The notes under the pieces: model-generated
What the model saw: only the letters and a program-made list of their open reading frames with translations
Databases searched by the model: none
What the model was told of the DNA's origin: nothing
Shown here: positions 16,501 to 25,321 of the stretch, piece after piece
Layout: each line of letters starts with the position of its first letter
Position numbering within the stretch: the first letter of the stretch is position 1
Source of the DNA: Methylobacterium dankookense
GTDB taxonomy: Bacteria; Pseudomonadota; Alphaproteobacteria; Rhizobiales; Beijerinckiaceae
NCBI RefSeq assembly: GCF_902141855.1
Contig: NZ_CABFVH010000004.1
Location: forward strand, 62,001 to 126,000
Length of the DNA: 64,000 nucleotides
Direction: 5' to 3'
Translations under genes and position numbers: made by a program

Positions 16501-16898
16501 TTGAACTTGCGGTAGGTCGGGTTGGTGCGCAGCGAGGCCGGCAGGTCGGCGCGCGCGGCGTTGATCGCCGCCTGCACGTCGCGCGCCGCGCCGTCGATGT
16601 CGCGGTTGAGGCCGAACAGCAGGACGATGCGCACGGTGCCGGTGGAGCTCGTGGACGTCATCTCGTTGACGTCGGCGATGGCGCCGAGGCGCCGCTCCAG
16701 CGGCGCCGCCACCGTCGTCGCCATGGTGTCGGGGCTCGCGCCCGCCATCTGGGCCTGGACCAGGATGACGGGGAAGTCGACCTGCGGCAGCGGCGCCACC
16801 GGCAGCTTCAGGAAGGCGAAGAGGCCGGCGAGCACCACGCCGATGGTGAGGAGCGTCGTCGCGACCGGGCGCCGGATGAACGGCTCGGAGATGTTCAC
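13557..16898 (-). CDS. mdtC: RND efflux pump subunit (MdtC-like) with low-complexity insert
   Basis: 1113 residues from a GTG start, against ~1025 for E. coli MdtC. N-terminal membrane helix after [17 protein letters not shown]. The transmembrane core holds the proton-relay pair in [16 protein letters not shown], and a second half ends in [16 protein letters not shown]. Residues ~775-850 are an Ala/Thr/Ser/Gly insert (TNASSTSTTTGTASTGATTT and neighbours) in the second periplasmic domain, just before IPLSAFARFETGNAPV, not found in MdtC. It works as a heterotrimer with MdtB in the E. coli homologue. Confidence 0.92.
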   Translation of the reverse strand: MNISEPFIRRPVATTLLTIGVVLAGLFAFLKLPVAPLPQVDFPVILVQAQMAGASPDTMATTVAAPLERRLGAIADVNEMTSTSSTGTVRIVLLFGLNRDIDGAARDVQAAINAARADLPASLRTNPTYRKFNPAESPIIILGMTSDTLTPGQLYDSAATVVQQKLSQLPGVGNVDIGGSSLPAVRVELDPTALFNYGIGLEGIRAALASANANSPKGDVEVGGRRYQLYANDQGRKADDYRDIVVAYRNGAGVRLTDVGRITDGVEDRRNLGLVNGKQGVILFVYKQPGSNVVETIKGVKEALPQISAALPGGIEIKLTGDRSATIRATLAATEETLLIAVALVILVVYAFLRSGRATLIPAVAVPISIIGTFSAMYLLGFSLNILSLMALIIGTGFVVDDAIVVLENIQRHIEMGKPRIEAALIGAREVGFTVISMSLSLVAVFLPILLMGGLVGRIFLEFSLTLSLAILISLVLSLTTTPMMCARLLRPEAHGAAKRPNILLRGLENGFEAMLAAYERTLAVALRHPRLVLLSLLATVGLNVYLYVIVPKGFFPEQDTGQMMGGIQADQRISFQAMEKKLREAAAIVQADPAVDSVVAFTGGRGTNSANAFIGLKPRSQRDPISTVMNRLRPKLARVAGARLYVFPRQDLQMGGRQSFAQYQYSLQGDTAEELYAAAPKLLAALQKDPTFSDVTSDQQEGGLESRIVIDRATAFRYGITPDKIDNTLYDAFGQRQVSTIYNPLNQYHVVMEIDPRYLETPETLKRIFVSTSGGKARGSATTNAVAGTVAAAGTANTNASSTSTTTGTASTGATTTDTASAIASDSARNAAANAIAASKGGASSSAPVSSAKETMIPLSAFARFETGNAPVQVSHQGLFVATTISFNLAPGKSLSDATDAIDRAMAELRLPATIHGSFSGAAKNYQSNASRQPLLILAAILAVYAVLGILYESFVHPLTILSTLPSAGIGAVLALLVTGTEFSIVALIAVFLLIGIVKKNAIMMVDFALDAERTRGLSPSESITEACLLRFRPIMMTTLAALLGAAPLIVGGGEGAELRQPLGIAIVGGLIVSQILTLYTTPVVYLSLDRLRHRVNARRRRGGPAVLQAGE

Positions 16899-16947
16899 GG
16901 GAGGGGGCTCCCGGTTTCCGGAGCGGACGCAAACCTCGATCTCGGGC

Positions 16948-17065
16948 GCTCTCCTCCCCCTTGCGGGGAGGAGGCAGGAGGTGGGGGTGGCGCAGGATGG
17001 ATCGCAGCGGTGCCGTCTGCGCCACCCCCACCCCCGGCCCCTCCCCGCAAGGGGGAGGGGAGAGC
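16948..17065. repeat. Large imperfect inverted repeat
   Basis: Arms 16948-16994 and 17018-17065 are nearly complementary over ~47 bases (CCCCCTTGCGGGGAGG and GGTGGGGGTGGCGCA and their complements), with small indels. Each arm also carries its own CTCCCC-GCAAG-GGGGAG hairpin. It separates the two pump genes. Related short palindromes occur at 20234-20293 and 47472-47560. Confidence 0.75.
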
Positions 17066-17082
17066 CGCTGAGCGGTCCCCCC

Positions 17083-20000
17083 TCACGGCAGCGCCTCGCC
17101 GCCGGCGAGGTCGGGCCCGCGCCGCCCGGTGACGCGCCGCTCCAGCCGGTCGAAGGCGAGGTAGATCACCGGCGTGGTGAACAGGGTCAGCACCTGGCTG
17201 ACGATCAGGCCGCCCGCGATGCAGATGCCGAGCGGCTGGCGCAGCTCGGAGCCCACGCCCTCGCCGAAGATCATCGGCACGGCCGCGAAGAGCGCCGCGA
17301 GCGTGGTCATCAGGATCGGGCGGAAGCGGAGCAGGCAGGCCTGGTAGATGGCCTCGCGCGGATCCATCCCGTCCTCGCGCTCGGCCTGCAGCGCGAAGTC
17401 GATCATCATGATCGCGTTCTTCTTCACGATGCCGATCAGGAGCACGATGCCGATGATCGCGATGATGTCGAGCGAGAGCCCGAACAGCATCAGGCCGAGC
17501 AGCGCCCCGATTCCCGCCGAGGGCAGGGTCGAGAGGATCGTGATCGGGTGGATGAAGCTCTCGTAGAGCACGCCGAGCACGATGTAGACGGTGACGATCG
17601 CCGCCATCACCAGGAACAGCTCGTTGCCGAGCGCCGCCTGGAAGGCGAAGACCGAGCCCTGCGGCACCACCCGGAAGGAGGAGGGCAGGTTCACCTCGGC
17701 CTTGGCCCGGTCGATCGCCTCGATCGCCTGGCCGAGCGCGGCGCCCGGGGCGAGGTTGAAGGACACGGTGGTCGCCGGGAACTGCCCGAGATGCGAGATC
17801 AGCAGCGGCGCCCGCCGCTCCGAGATGCGCGCCACCGCCGAGAGCGGCACCTGCCCGTTGGTGGCGGTGGAGGAGGGCAGGTAGATCGTCTCGAGGCTCT
17901 CGAGCGTCCGGTGCATGTCCGGATCGGCCTCCAGGATCACCCGGTACTGGTTCGACTGGGTGAAGATCGTCGAGATGATGCGCTGGCCGAAGGCGTCGTA
18001 GAGCGCGTTGTCGATGGTGGCGGGTGTGATGCCGTAGCGGCCCGCCGTCGGCCGGTCGATGGTGATGTAGGCGGCGAGCCCCTGGGCCTGGTGGTCGCTC
18101 GCCACGTCCGCGACGACGGGCGAGCGGGCCAGCGCCTCGGTGAAGCGCGGCACCCAGGTGTCGAAGGCCTCGATGTCCGGGCTCTCCAGGATGACCTGGT
18201 ACTGCGTCGCCGAGACCGCGGTGTCGATGGTGAGGTCCTGCACCGGCTGCAGGTAGAGCCGGATGCCGGCCTCGTTCGCCGTCGCCCGGTTGATGCGGCG
18301 GATGATGTCGGAGGCGGAGGCGGTGCGGGCCTCGCGCGGCTTCAGGTTGATCAGGAAGCGGCCGGAATTGAGCGTGACGTTGGAGCCATCCACTCCGATG
18401 AAGGAGGTGAGGCTCGCCACATCTGGATCCTTCAGGATCGTCGTGGCCAGCCGCTGCTGGCGCTCGGCCATGGCGCCGTAGGAGACGGTCTGGTCGGCCT
18501 GGGTCACGCCCTGGATCACGCCCGTGTCCTGCACGGGGAAGAAGCCCTTGGGGATCGCCATGAACAGGTAGGCGGTCAGCGCCACCGTGCCGAGGGTGAC
18601 GAGGAGCGTCAGGCCCTGGTGGTCGAGCACCACGCGTAAGCTCCGGCCATAGGCCGCGATCGTCCCTTCCGTGGCGCGCCGGCCGAGGCGGGACAGGGCG
18701 CCCTCGCGCTTGTGCGCCCGGTGCTCCGGCTCGTGCTTGAGGAGCCGCGCGCACAGCATCGGCACCAGGGTCAGCGAGACCACGGCCGAGATCACGATCG
18801 TGGCGGCGAGCGTGATGGCGAATTCGTGGAACAGGCGCCCGACCACGTCGCCCATGAACAGGAGCGGGATCAGCACCGCGATCAGCGACACGGTGAGCGA
18901 GATGATGGTGAAGCCGATCTCGCGCGAGCCCTTCAGCGCGGCCTCCAGCGGCGAATCGCCTTCCTCGACGTGGCGGGCGATGTTCTCGATCACCACGATG
19001 GCGTCGTCCACGACGAAGCCCGTGGCGATGGTCAGCGCCATCAGCGAGAGGTTGTCGAGGGAGAAGCCGTAGAGGTCCATGATCGGCAGCGCGCCGACGA
19101 GGGACAGCGGCACCGACAGGCTCGGGATCAGCGTCGCCGAGAGCGAGCGCAGGAACAGGAAGATCACCATCACCACGAGGCCGATGGCGAGGCCGAGCTC
19201 GAACTGCACGTCGTGCACCGAGGCGCGGATCGTGGTGGTGCGGTCGGTCAGGAGCCCGATCCCGATCGCCGCCGGCATCGAGCCCTGGAGCTGGGGCAGC
19301 AGCTCCTTGATCTTGTCGACGGTGGCGATGACGTTGGCGCCCGGCTGGCGCTGGATGTTCAGGATGACGGCGGGCGTCTCGTCGGCCCAGGCGCCGAGCT
19401 TGATGTTCTCGGGCCCGTTGACCACGTCGGCCACGTCCGAGAGCCGCACGGGCGAGCCGTTGCGGTAGGCGATGATCGCGTCCTTGTAGGCGGCGGGGTC
19501 GCGGATCTGGTCGTTGGCGTTGATGACGTAGGACTGCTTCGGCCCGTCGATATTGCCCTTGGGCGTGTTGACGTTGAGGTTGGTGATCGTCGTGCGCAGG
19601 TCGTCGATGTTGAGCCCGTAGGCCGCGAGCGCCCGTGCGTTGAAGCGGATGCGCACGGCCGGACGCTGGCCGCCCGAGATGCTCACCAGGCCGACGCCCG
19701 CCACCTGGCTGATCTTCTGCGCGAGCCGCGTCTCGGCGAGGTCGCGCACCTGGGTCAATGGCAGGGTCTTCGAGGTCAGCGCGAGGGTCAGGACCGGCGC
19801 GTCGGCCGGGTTCACCTTGGCGTAGATCGGCGGGGCCGGCAGATCCGAGGGCAGCAGGTTGCCCGCCGCGTTGATCGCCGCCTGGACCTGCTGCTCGGCG
19901 ATGTCGAGGGAGAGGTCCAGGCTGAACTGCAGCGTGATGACCGAGGCCCCCGCCGAGCTCTGCGAGGTCATCTGGTTGAGGTTGGCGAGCTGGCCGAACT

Positions 20001-20208
20001 GCCGCTCCAGCGGGGCCGTCACCGCCGAGGTCATCACCTCGGGGCTCGCCCCCGGATAGAAGGTCTGCACCTGGATCGTCGGATAGTCGACGGAGGGCAG
20101 GGCCGAGACCGGCAGGTTCAGGTACGACACCCCGCCGACGATCAGGATCGCCAGCATCAGGAGCGTGGTGGCGACCGGGCGCAGGATGAAGAGGCGGGAG
20201 GGGTTCAT
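17083..20208 (-). CDS. mdtB: RND efflux pump subunit (MdtB-like)
   Basis: 1041 residues, the standard length. Opens [20 protein letters not shown]. Core motifs: [20 protein letters not shown] (proton relay Asp pair), [13 protein letters not shown], and [18 protein letters not shown]. Twelve membrane helices and two large periplasmic loops are expected. It is the partner of the following RND gene; two RND subunits behind one adaptor is the MdtABC arrangement (in E. coli, bile salts and novobiocin). Substrates here are unknown. It starts 109 bases after the adaptor gene. Confidence 0.94.
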   Translation of the reverse strand: MNPSRLFILRPVATTLLMLAILIVGGVSYLNLPVSALPSVDYPTIQVQTFYPGASPEVMTSAVTAPLERQFGQLANLNQMTSQSSAGASVITLQFSLDLSLDIAEQQVQAAINAAGNLLPSDLPAPPIYAKVNPADAPVLTLALTSKTLPLTQVRDLAETRLAQKISQVAGVGLVSISGGQRPAVRIRFNARALAAYGLNIDDLRTTITNLNVNTPKGNIDGPKQSYVINANDQIRDPAAYKDAIIAYRNGSPVRLSDVADVVNGPENIKLGAWADETPAVILNIQRQPGANVIATVDKIKELLPQLQGSMPAAIGIGLLTDRTTTIRASVHDVQFELGLAIGLVVMVIFLFLRSLSATLIPSLSVPLSLVGALPIMDLYGFSLDNLSLMALTIATGFVVDDAIVVIENIARHVEEGDSPLEAALKGSREIGFTIISLTVSLIAVLIPLLFMGDVVGRLFHEFAITLAATIVISAVVSLTLVPMLCARLLKHEPEHRAHKREGALSRLGRRATEGTIAAYGRSLRVVLDHQGLTLLVTLGTVALTAYLFMAIPKGFFPVQDTGVIQGVTQADQTVSYGAMAERQQRLATTILKDPDVASLTSFIGVDGSNVTLNSGRFLINLKPREARTASASDIIRRINRATANEAGIRLYLQPVQDLTIDTAVSATQYQVILESPDIEAFDTWVPRFTEALARSPVVADVASDHQAQGLAAYITIDRPTAGRYGITPATIDNALYDAFGQRIISTIFTQSNQYRVILEADPDMHRTLESLETIYLPSSTATNGQVPLSAVARISERRAPLLISHLGQFPATTVSFNLAPGAALGQAIEAIDRAKAEVNLPSSFRVVPQGSVFAFQAALGNELFLVMAAIVTVYIVLGVLYESFIHPITILSTLPSAGIGALLGLMLFGLSLDIIAIIGIVLLIGIVKKNAIMMIDFALQAEREDGMDPREAIYQACLLRFRPILMTTLAALFAAVPMIFGEGVGSELRQPLGICIAGGLIVSQVLTLFTTPVIYLAFDRLERRVTGRRGPDLAGGEALP

Positions 20209-20233
20209 GAACCGCCTCCGATCGACAGGTCAG

Positions 20234-20293
20234 CCCCCCATCTCCCCGCTTGCGGGGATAGGGCCGCGTCTCCCCGCAGGCGGGGAGAGGGGA
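20234..20293. repeat. Short palindromic repeat pair
   Basis: Two hairpins, TCTCCCCGCTTGCGGGGATA and TCTCCCCGCAGGCGGGGAGA, lie between adaptor and pump genes. Same family as the arms at 16948-17065. Confidence 0.65.
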
Positions 20294-20317
20294 TCCTGGC
20301 TGTCACCCGTCCCATCG

Positions 20318-21688
20318 CTACTGCGCCTGGCGGCGGCGGCCCCGGCGCTCCTGCTGCGGCGTGCCGCCCTCCGGCGTCCCGGTGGCGGCCGGAGCGGCGG
20401 CGGCGCCCGGGGATCCGGGGCCGTCCGGGCGCAGCTGGCTCTGGGCGCCGGCGCCGCTCGTCACCCGCACGGGGGCGCCGTCGCGCAGGCGGTCGGTGCC
20501 GTCGGTGACGACCCGGTCGCCGGCCTTGAGCCCGTCGAGCACCACGGTGCGGGTGCCGTCGGTCTCGCCGGTCTTGATCGGGCGCACGGTGACCTTCTCG
20601 TCCCCGTCCATCAGGTAGACGTAGGTGCCCGGCGTCCCCTGGAGGATCGCGGCGTTCGGCACGAGCGCCGCGTTCGTCACCGTGTCGACCGTGAGCTTGG
20701 CGTTGACGAACTGGTTCGGGAACAGAGCCTCGTCGTCGTTCTGGAACAGGGCGCGCAGCTTCACCGTGCCCGTGGTCACGTCGATCTGGTTGTCCACCGT
20801 GTCGAGGGTGCCGGTGGCGATCTCGTGGGAATCGCCGCGGTCGTAGGCGCGCACCGCGAGCTTGGCGCCCGCACGCACCCGCCGCATCACCCGCGCCACG
20901 TCGTCCTCGGGGAGCGTGAACACCACCGAGATCGGGTGGAGCTGCGTGACCACGACGATCGCGGTGTTGCCGGCGGTGATGTAGTTGCCCTGGTCGACCT
21001 GGCGCAGGCCGACGCGCCCGTCCACCGGCGAGATGATGCGCGTGTAGGTGATGTTGAGCTTCTGCTGGTCGACGAGGGCCTGGTCGGCGGCGACCGTGCC
21101 CTCGTTCTGCTTCACCAGGGCGCCCTGGGTGTCGACGTTCTGCTTCGAGATCGAATCCTGCTGCGACAGGCGCCGGAAGCGCTCGAGGTCGAGCTTGGAA
21201 TTCTGCAGCAGCGCCTGATCGCGGGCGAGCTGGCCCTGGTACTGCGCGAGCAGGGCCTCGTAGGGGCGGGGATCGATCTGGGCGAGGTAGTCGCCGCGCT
21301 TCACCGTCTGCCCCTCGCGGAATCCGATCTCGGTGAGGTAGCCGCTGATCTGCGAGCGCATGGTGACGGTGGCGAGCGGCGTCACCGTGCCGAGCCCCTG
21401 CAGCACCACGGGGATGTCGCCGGTCGCCACCTCGGCGACGCCGACCGCCTGCGGCATGTCGTGGCCGCCCCCGCCCCGGCGGCCGCCCTTGCCGTGGACG
21501 GCCGCGGTCTCGCCCTCAGGCTTCTGGCGCGCGTCGTACCAGCGGTGCGCGAGCGCCCCGAGGCCGAGCAGGGCCACGAGCAGCAGCATCCAGCGCAGCG
21601 GCCGGGCGCGGCGCCGCGTCGGCCCGGGCTCCAGATCCGGCTGGTAGGCCCGCGCAGTGTCCGTGCGGATCGGTGAACTCTCGTTCAT
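20318..21688 (-). CDS. mdtA: RND efflux periplasmic adaptor (MdtA-like)
   Basis: 456 residues. A short cytosolic Arg-rich start is followed by a signal anchor (PLRWMLLLVALLGLGALAHR). Lipoyl/barrel-sandwich halves: MRSQISGYLTEIGFREGQTV and YTRIISPVDGRVGLRQVDQG; alpha-hairpin QGQLARDQALLQNSKLDLER; beta-barrel and MP domains (FPNQFVNAKLTVDTVTNAAL, DGLKAGDRVVTDG). The C-terminus is Pro/Ala/Arg-rich and disordered. It links the RND pump to the outer-membrane channel. First gene of the four-gene operon; a 55-residue exported protein precedes it. Confidence 0.94.
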   Translation of the reverse strand: MNESSPIRTDTARAYQPDLEPGPTRRRARPLRWMLLLVALLGLGALAHRWYDARQKPEGETAAVHGKGGRRGGGGHDMPQAVGVAEVATGDIPVVLQGLGTVTPLATVTMRSQISGYLTEIGFREGQTVKRGDYLAQIDPRPYEALLAQYQGQLARDQALLQNSKLDLERFRRLSQQDSISKQNVDTQGALVKQNEGTVAADQALVDQQKLNITYTRIISPVDGRVGLRQVDQGNYITAGNTAIVVVTQLHPISVVFTLPEDDVARVMRRVRAGAKLAVRAYDRGDSHEIATGTLDTVDNQIDVTTGTVKLRALFQNDDEALFPNQFVNAKLTVDTVTNAALVPNAAILQGTPGTYVYLMDGDEKVTVRPIKTGETDGTRTVVLDGLKAGDRVVTDGTDRLRDGAPVRVTSGAGAQSQLRPDGPGSPGAAAAPAATGTPEGGTPQQERRGRRRQAQ

Positions 21689-21825
21689 GCCTGATCAGAA
21701 CATCTTTCCCTGTGGCGCGCGCCGGCCGGCGGCTCGGAACCGGAGTCGAACGCGCGCCTTCGTCATGGGCTGAGCCGTCATGGGCCTGGGCCGTCGACGG
21801 ACCCTGCCGGCCCAATGCGGTCTCA

Positions 21826-21993
21826 CTACGGCGCCGACGTTTCGCGCATGTTGCCGGCGGCGGCCGGCCCGTCCGCGCCGTAGTAACGCACCACCTCGCG
21901 AAAGGAATCGTCGGCGGGCGTCACGGGCAGGGCGAGCCGCAGGGCCACCCCGAGGGCGCCGGCCGTGAGGGCGAGGAGCAGGCAGGTTCGCAT
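21826..21993 (-). CDS. 55-residue exported or anchored protein
   Basis: Starts MRTCLLLALTAGALGVALRL with GGAGG 6 bases upstream. One hydrophobic segment is followed by a ~30-residue tail with SFREVVRYYGADG. It lies between the adaptor gene (137 bases away) and the terminated RNA at 22052, on the same strand as the efflux operon. No known family. Confidence 0.6.
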   Translation of the reverse strand: MRTCLLLALTAGALGVALRLALPVTPADDSFREVVRYYGADGPAAAGNMRETSAP

Positions 21994-22051
21994 CGGCAGC
22001 CTCCGGGGACGGGGCCGGGACCGTAGCGCGAGTGCGTCGCGCCGCGCACGC

Positions 22052-22082
22052 GAAAAGGGCCGCCAATCTCTTGGCGGCCCTA
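22052..22082 (-). terminator. Rho-independent terminator
   Basis: On the minus strand AGGGCCGCCA and TGGCGGCCCT pair around AGAGAT, followed by TTTT. Confidence 0.75.
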
Positions 22083-22167
22083 TCCGTCCACGACCGGAAC
22101 GACGCCTTCGGTGATGCCGGACGAGGGGGCGAAGTCCCGCACCGCCCGGCGTCGTCCCGGCCGTGTG
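22052..22167 (-). ncRNA. Candidate structured sRNA or leader RNA
   Basis: From the predicted start near 22167, the transcript can form a long stem in which GGGACGACGCC pairs with GGCGUCGUUCC, with inner GGUG/CACC and GGAC/GUCC pairs. It ends in a Rho-independent terminator (22052-22082). About 115 nt. It could be a free sRNA or a terminated leader ahead of the 55-residue gene and efflux operon. No RNA family recognised. Confidence 0.45.
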
Positions 22168-22173
22168 CTCAGA

Positions 22174-22214
22174 GAGGTATCTCACGACTGATGAATGTCA
22201 ACAATCGTCAGTCG
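22174..22214 (-). promoter_or_regulatory. Promoter with overlapping operator dyad
   Basis: TTGACA (22196-22201)-N16-TACCTC (22174-22179) reads on the minus strand. The -35 box lies inside a 30-bp dyad (22185-22214) with arms CGACTGATGA and TCGTCAGTCG, complementary at 9 of 10 positions. This layout suits a dimeric repressor of the TetR type. Confidence 0.55.
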
Positions 22215-22365
22215 GAGGTCCGCTCCAGACACGGTGGGCGCGTGCGCTGGCGCACGCTGCGGTTGTTCTCCCCAGGCTGTTCCGCGCGTCGGGCCGGCCT
22301 GTTATCAGGGCCGGCATGCGCCCGGTCCCTCCCGCTCGCCCGGCCGTCGAATCGGTCCGCCCGGC

Positions 22366-23517
22366 ATGAATCCCGTCTTCGCCGACCTGCCCACCACGGT
22401 GTTCGAGCGGATGTCCGCGCTCGCCCGCGCGCATGGGGCGATCAATCTCGGCCAGGGCTTCCCCGACGATCCGGGCCCCGCCGACATCCGCGAGGTCGGC
22501 GCGAAAGCCTTGATCGCAGGCAACAACCAGTACCCGCCGATGATGGGGCTGCCGGAGCTCAGGACCGCGATCGCCGCGCACTACGCCCGGCACCAGGGCC
22601 TCGACCTCGATGCCGGGAGCGAGGTGATGGTGACCTCGGGCGCCACGGAGGCGCTCGCCGGGGCCCTGATGGCGCTGATCGAGCCCGGCGACGAGGTGGT
22701 GCTGTTCGCGCCCATGTACGACGCCTACCTGCCGCTGGTGCGGCGCGCGGGCGGCGTGCCGCGGATCGTGCCCTTGCGCCCGCCCGCCTTCCGCCTGGAG
22801 GAGGCGGCCCTCGCGGCGGCCTTCTCGCCGCGCACCCGCGTGGTGCTCCTGAACAACCCGCTCAATCCGAGCGCCACCCTTTTCGGCGCGGACGACCTCG
22901 CCCTGCTCGCCGCGTTCTGCCGCCGCTTCGACGCGGTCGCCGTCTGCGACGAGGTCTGGGAGCACGTGGTCTTCGACGGCGCGCGGCACGTGCCCCTGAT
23001 GGCGCTGCCCGGCATGCGCGGGCGCACGGTGAAGATCGGCTCGGCCGGCAAGATCTTCTCGCTCACCGGCTGGAAGGTCGGCTTCGTGATGGCCGATGCC
23101 GGCCTGATGCGGGTGCTCGCCAAGGCGCACCAGTTCCTCACCTTCACCACCCCGCCGAACCTCCAGGCGGCGGTGGCCTACGGGCTCGCCAAGGACGAGG
23201 CTTATTTCGCGGGGATGCGCGCCGGCTATGCCCGCGCCCGCGACCGGCTGGCGGAGGGCCTGGACCGGCTCGGCTACCGCGTGCTGCCGGCGCAGGCGAC
23301 GTGGTTCCTCAACATCGACATCGCGGAGTTCGGGGGCGACGACGTCGCCTTCTGCGAGGCGCTGGTCGTCCGCCACGGCGTCGCGGCGATCCCGGTGAGC
23401 GCGTTCTATCCGGACGCGGCGATGCGCCACCTCGTGCGCCTCTGCTTCGCCAAGGCCGATGCCACCATCGACGCGGCGCTCGAACGGTTGGCCGATGCCC
23501 GCCGGAGCGCGGCGTGA
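22366..23517 (+). CDS. Class I/II PLP aminotransferase
   Basis: 383 residues from MNPVFADLPTTVFERMSALA; a start further upstream would add Arg-rich non-homologous sequence. Fold type I PLP enzyme. Substrate end INLGQGFPDDPG; PLP lysine in GSAGKIFSLTGWKVGF; NNPLNPSAT holds the cofactor Asn; the Arg for the substrate carboxylate lies in HLVRLCFAK. The GSAGK-F-TGWK pattern is that of kynurenine/methionine-type aminotransferases rather than AspB. The natural amino donor is not determinable. Soluble, cytosolic. Confidence 0.92.
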   Translation: MNPVFADLPTTVFERMSALARAHGAINLGQGFPDDPGPADIREVGAKALIAGNNQYPPMMGLPELRTAIAAHYARHQGLDLDAGSEVMVTSGATEALAGALMALIEPGDEVVLFAPMYDAYLPLVRRAGGVPRIVPLRPPAFRLEEAALAAAFSPRTRVVLLNNPLNPSATLFGADDLALLAAFCRRFDAVAVCDEVWEHVVFDGARHVPLMALPGMRGRTVKIGSAGKIFSLTGWKVGFVMADAGLMRVLAKAHQFLTFTTPPNLQAAVAYGLAKDEAYFAGMRAGYARARDRLAEGLDRLGYRVLPAQATWFLNIDIAEFGGDDVAFCEALVVRHGVAAIPVSAFYPDAAMRHLVRLCFAKADATIDAALERLADARRSAA

Positions 23518-23562
23518 GCGGCCGGCTTGCGGGGCGCTCACGCCGGGGCCACATCGAGGGGC

Positions 23563-24060
23563 ATGAGCTCGACCCGGATCCCCGCGATGGATTTCTCCCA
23601 GGCCGCCTTCCGCCGGGGCGCAGGCCCCGATCCGCGCGCCGGCGCGCCCCGGCCGCATCCGCTGGCGGATACAAGCCCCGAGGCCAGCCTCGCCCGGCTG
23701 GAGACGCTCGCCCACCTCCTCGACACGGCCTTCCTGATCCCCGGCATCAACCGCCGGGTCGGGCTGGAGGCGGTGATCGGCCTCGTGCCGGTGGTCGGCG
23801 ATATCGCCGGCGCTGTCATCTCGTCCTACATCGTGTACGAGGCCAAGCGCCTCGGCGCGCCGCGCTGGCTCCTCGCCCGCATGGCGCTGAACGTCGCCTT
23901 CGACGGCGCGGTGGGCATCGTGCCGCTGGCGGGCGACCTGTTCGACGCGGCCTTCAAGGCCAACCGCCGCAACGTGCGCCTGCTGCGCCGCTGGCTGGAA
24001 CGCAGCGGGACGGTGCGGCCGAGCGAGATCGAGGGTACGGCCGTCCGGCTCGACGGCTGA
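23563..24060 (+). CDS. DUF4112 protein
   Basis: 165 residues from MSSTRIPAMDFSQ; the start is uncertain, with MDFSQ at 23587 also possible. The core LETLAHLLDTAFLIPG then GLEAVIGLVPVVGDIAGAVI and VGIVPLAGDLFDAAFKANRR is the repeated 'GLIP..GD' signature of DUF4112, an integral membrane family with two re-entrant-like hydrophobic segments. Function unknown. It stands 46 bases after the aminotransferase and 25 bases before the yejE-like gene. Confidence 0.8.
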   Translation: MSSTRIPAMDFSQAAFRRGAGPDPRAGAPRPHPLADTSPEASLARLETLAHLLDTAFLIPGINRRVGLEAVIGLVPVVGDIAGAVISSYIVYEAKRLGAPRWLLARMALNVAFDGAVGIVPLAGDLFDAAFKANRRNVRLLRRWLERSGTVRPSEIEGTAVRLDG

Positions 24061-24085
24061 GGCCGCATCTGGAGGGGCGGAGCCG

Positions 24086-25321
24086 TTGAACGAACACACC
24101 CGCCCCGATCCAGCACGCCCCCCGGAGGCCGAGGCGCTCGGCCTGCCCCTGCCCGGGGCGCAGCCGATCGTCCTGCGCCCCGGGGGCGAGGAGCCGCTGG
24201 AGCCGGCCCCGGCGGCGCCCGCCCGGCGCGGCTTCCTCTCGCCGCTCAACCGGCGCCGCCTGCAGAACTTCCGCGGCAACCGGCTCGGCTACTGGTCCTT
24301 CGTGATCTTCGCGTGCCTCTTCGTCGTCAGCCTGTTCGCGGAGGTGATCGCCAACGACCGGCCGATCCTCGTCTCCTACAAGGGCGAGTGGCTGGTGCCG
24401 GTGCTCGTCGACTACCCCGAGGAGAAGTTCGGCGGCTTCCTGGCGCAGACGGATTACCGCTCGCCCGAGATCGCCAAGGAGATCGCCGGGAACGGCTGGG
24501 CGCTCTGGCCGCCGATCCCGTTCTCCTACAACACCATCAACAACGACCTGCCGACGCCGTCCCCGTCCCCGCCGACCTGGATGCTCACCGACGCGCAGTG
24601 CAAGGCCGCGGCGGAGGCCGTCGGCGGCACCGGCTGCCGCGACATCCCCTGGCACTGGCTCGGCACCGACAACACCACCCGGGACGTGCTCGCCCGCGTG
24701 ATCTACGGCTTCCGCATCTCGGTCCTGTTCGGACTGATCCTCGCCGCGGTCTCCTCGGTCGTCGGCGTGATCGCCGGCGCCGTGCAGGGCTATTTCGGCG
24801 GCTGGGTCGATCTCAGCTTCCAGCGCTTCATCGAGGTCTGGGGCGGCATCCCGACGCTCTACCTGATCATCATCATCTCGGCCTTCATCGCGCCGGGCTT
24901 CTTCGTGCTGCTCGGCATCATGCTGCTGTTCTCCTGGGTGGCGCTCGTCAGCGTCGTCCGGGCCGAGTTCCTGCGCGCGCGCAATTTCGAGTATGTGCGC
25001 GCCGCCCGCGCCCTCGGCCTGTCGAACGTGCGGATCATGACGGTGCACCTGCTGCCCAACGCCATGGTCGCGACGCTGACCTTCCTGCCGTTCATCCTGA
25101 ACGGCTCGATCACCACCCTGACCTCGCTGGACTTCCTCGGCTTCGGCCTGCCCCCCGGCTCGCCCTCGCTCGGCGAGCTGCTCGCCCAGGGCAAGGACAA
25201 CCTCAACGCCCTCTGGCTCGGGCTCACCGCCTTCTTCGTCATCGCGGCGATGCTGAGCCTGCTGGTCTTCGCCGGCGAGGCGGTGCGCGACGCCTTCGAC
25301 CCGCGGAAAACGTTTTCCTGA
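24086..25321 (+). CDS. yejE: ABC transporter permease, YejE type
   Basis: 411 residues from a TTG start with GGAGG upstream. After a disordered Pro-rich head the protein has RNRLGYWSFVIFACLFV (first membrane helix) and a periplasmic stretch including LGTDNTTRDVLARVIYGFRI, then the BPD permease domain ending ALGLSNVRIMTVHLLPNAM (EAA-type loop contacting the ATPase) and FAGEAVRDAFDPR. Length and the FGGFL-DYRSPEIA region match YejE of the YejABEF oligopeptide/microcin C importer. yejA, yejB and yejF are not adjacent; MucR follows. Confidence 0.9.
   Translation: MNEHTRPDPARPPEAEALGLPLPGAQPIVLRPGGEEPLEPAPAAPARRGFLSPLNRRRLQNFRGNRLGYWSFVIFACLFVVSLFAEVIANDRPILVSYKGEWLVPVLVDYPEEKFGGFLAQTDYRSPEIAKEIAGNGWALWPPIPFSYNTINNDLPTPSPSPPTWMLTDAQCKAAAEAVGGTGCRDIPWHWLGTDNTTRDVLARVIYGFRISVLFGLILAAVSSVVGVIAGAVQGYFGGWVDLSFQRFIEVWGGIPTLYLIIIISAFIAPGFFVLLGIMLLFSWVALVSVVRAEFLRARNFEYVRAARALGLSNVRIMTVHLLPNAMVATLTFLPFILNGSITTLTSLDFLGFGLPPGSPSLGELLAQGKDNLNALWLGLTAFFVIAAMLSLLVFAGEAVRDAFDPRKTFS

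Noticed and set aside
13449..17132. 1227-codon open frame on the plus strand
   Set aside because: It is antisense to the MdtC-like gene, Arg/Asp/His-rich, and matches no domain; a GC-driven shadow.
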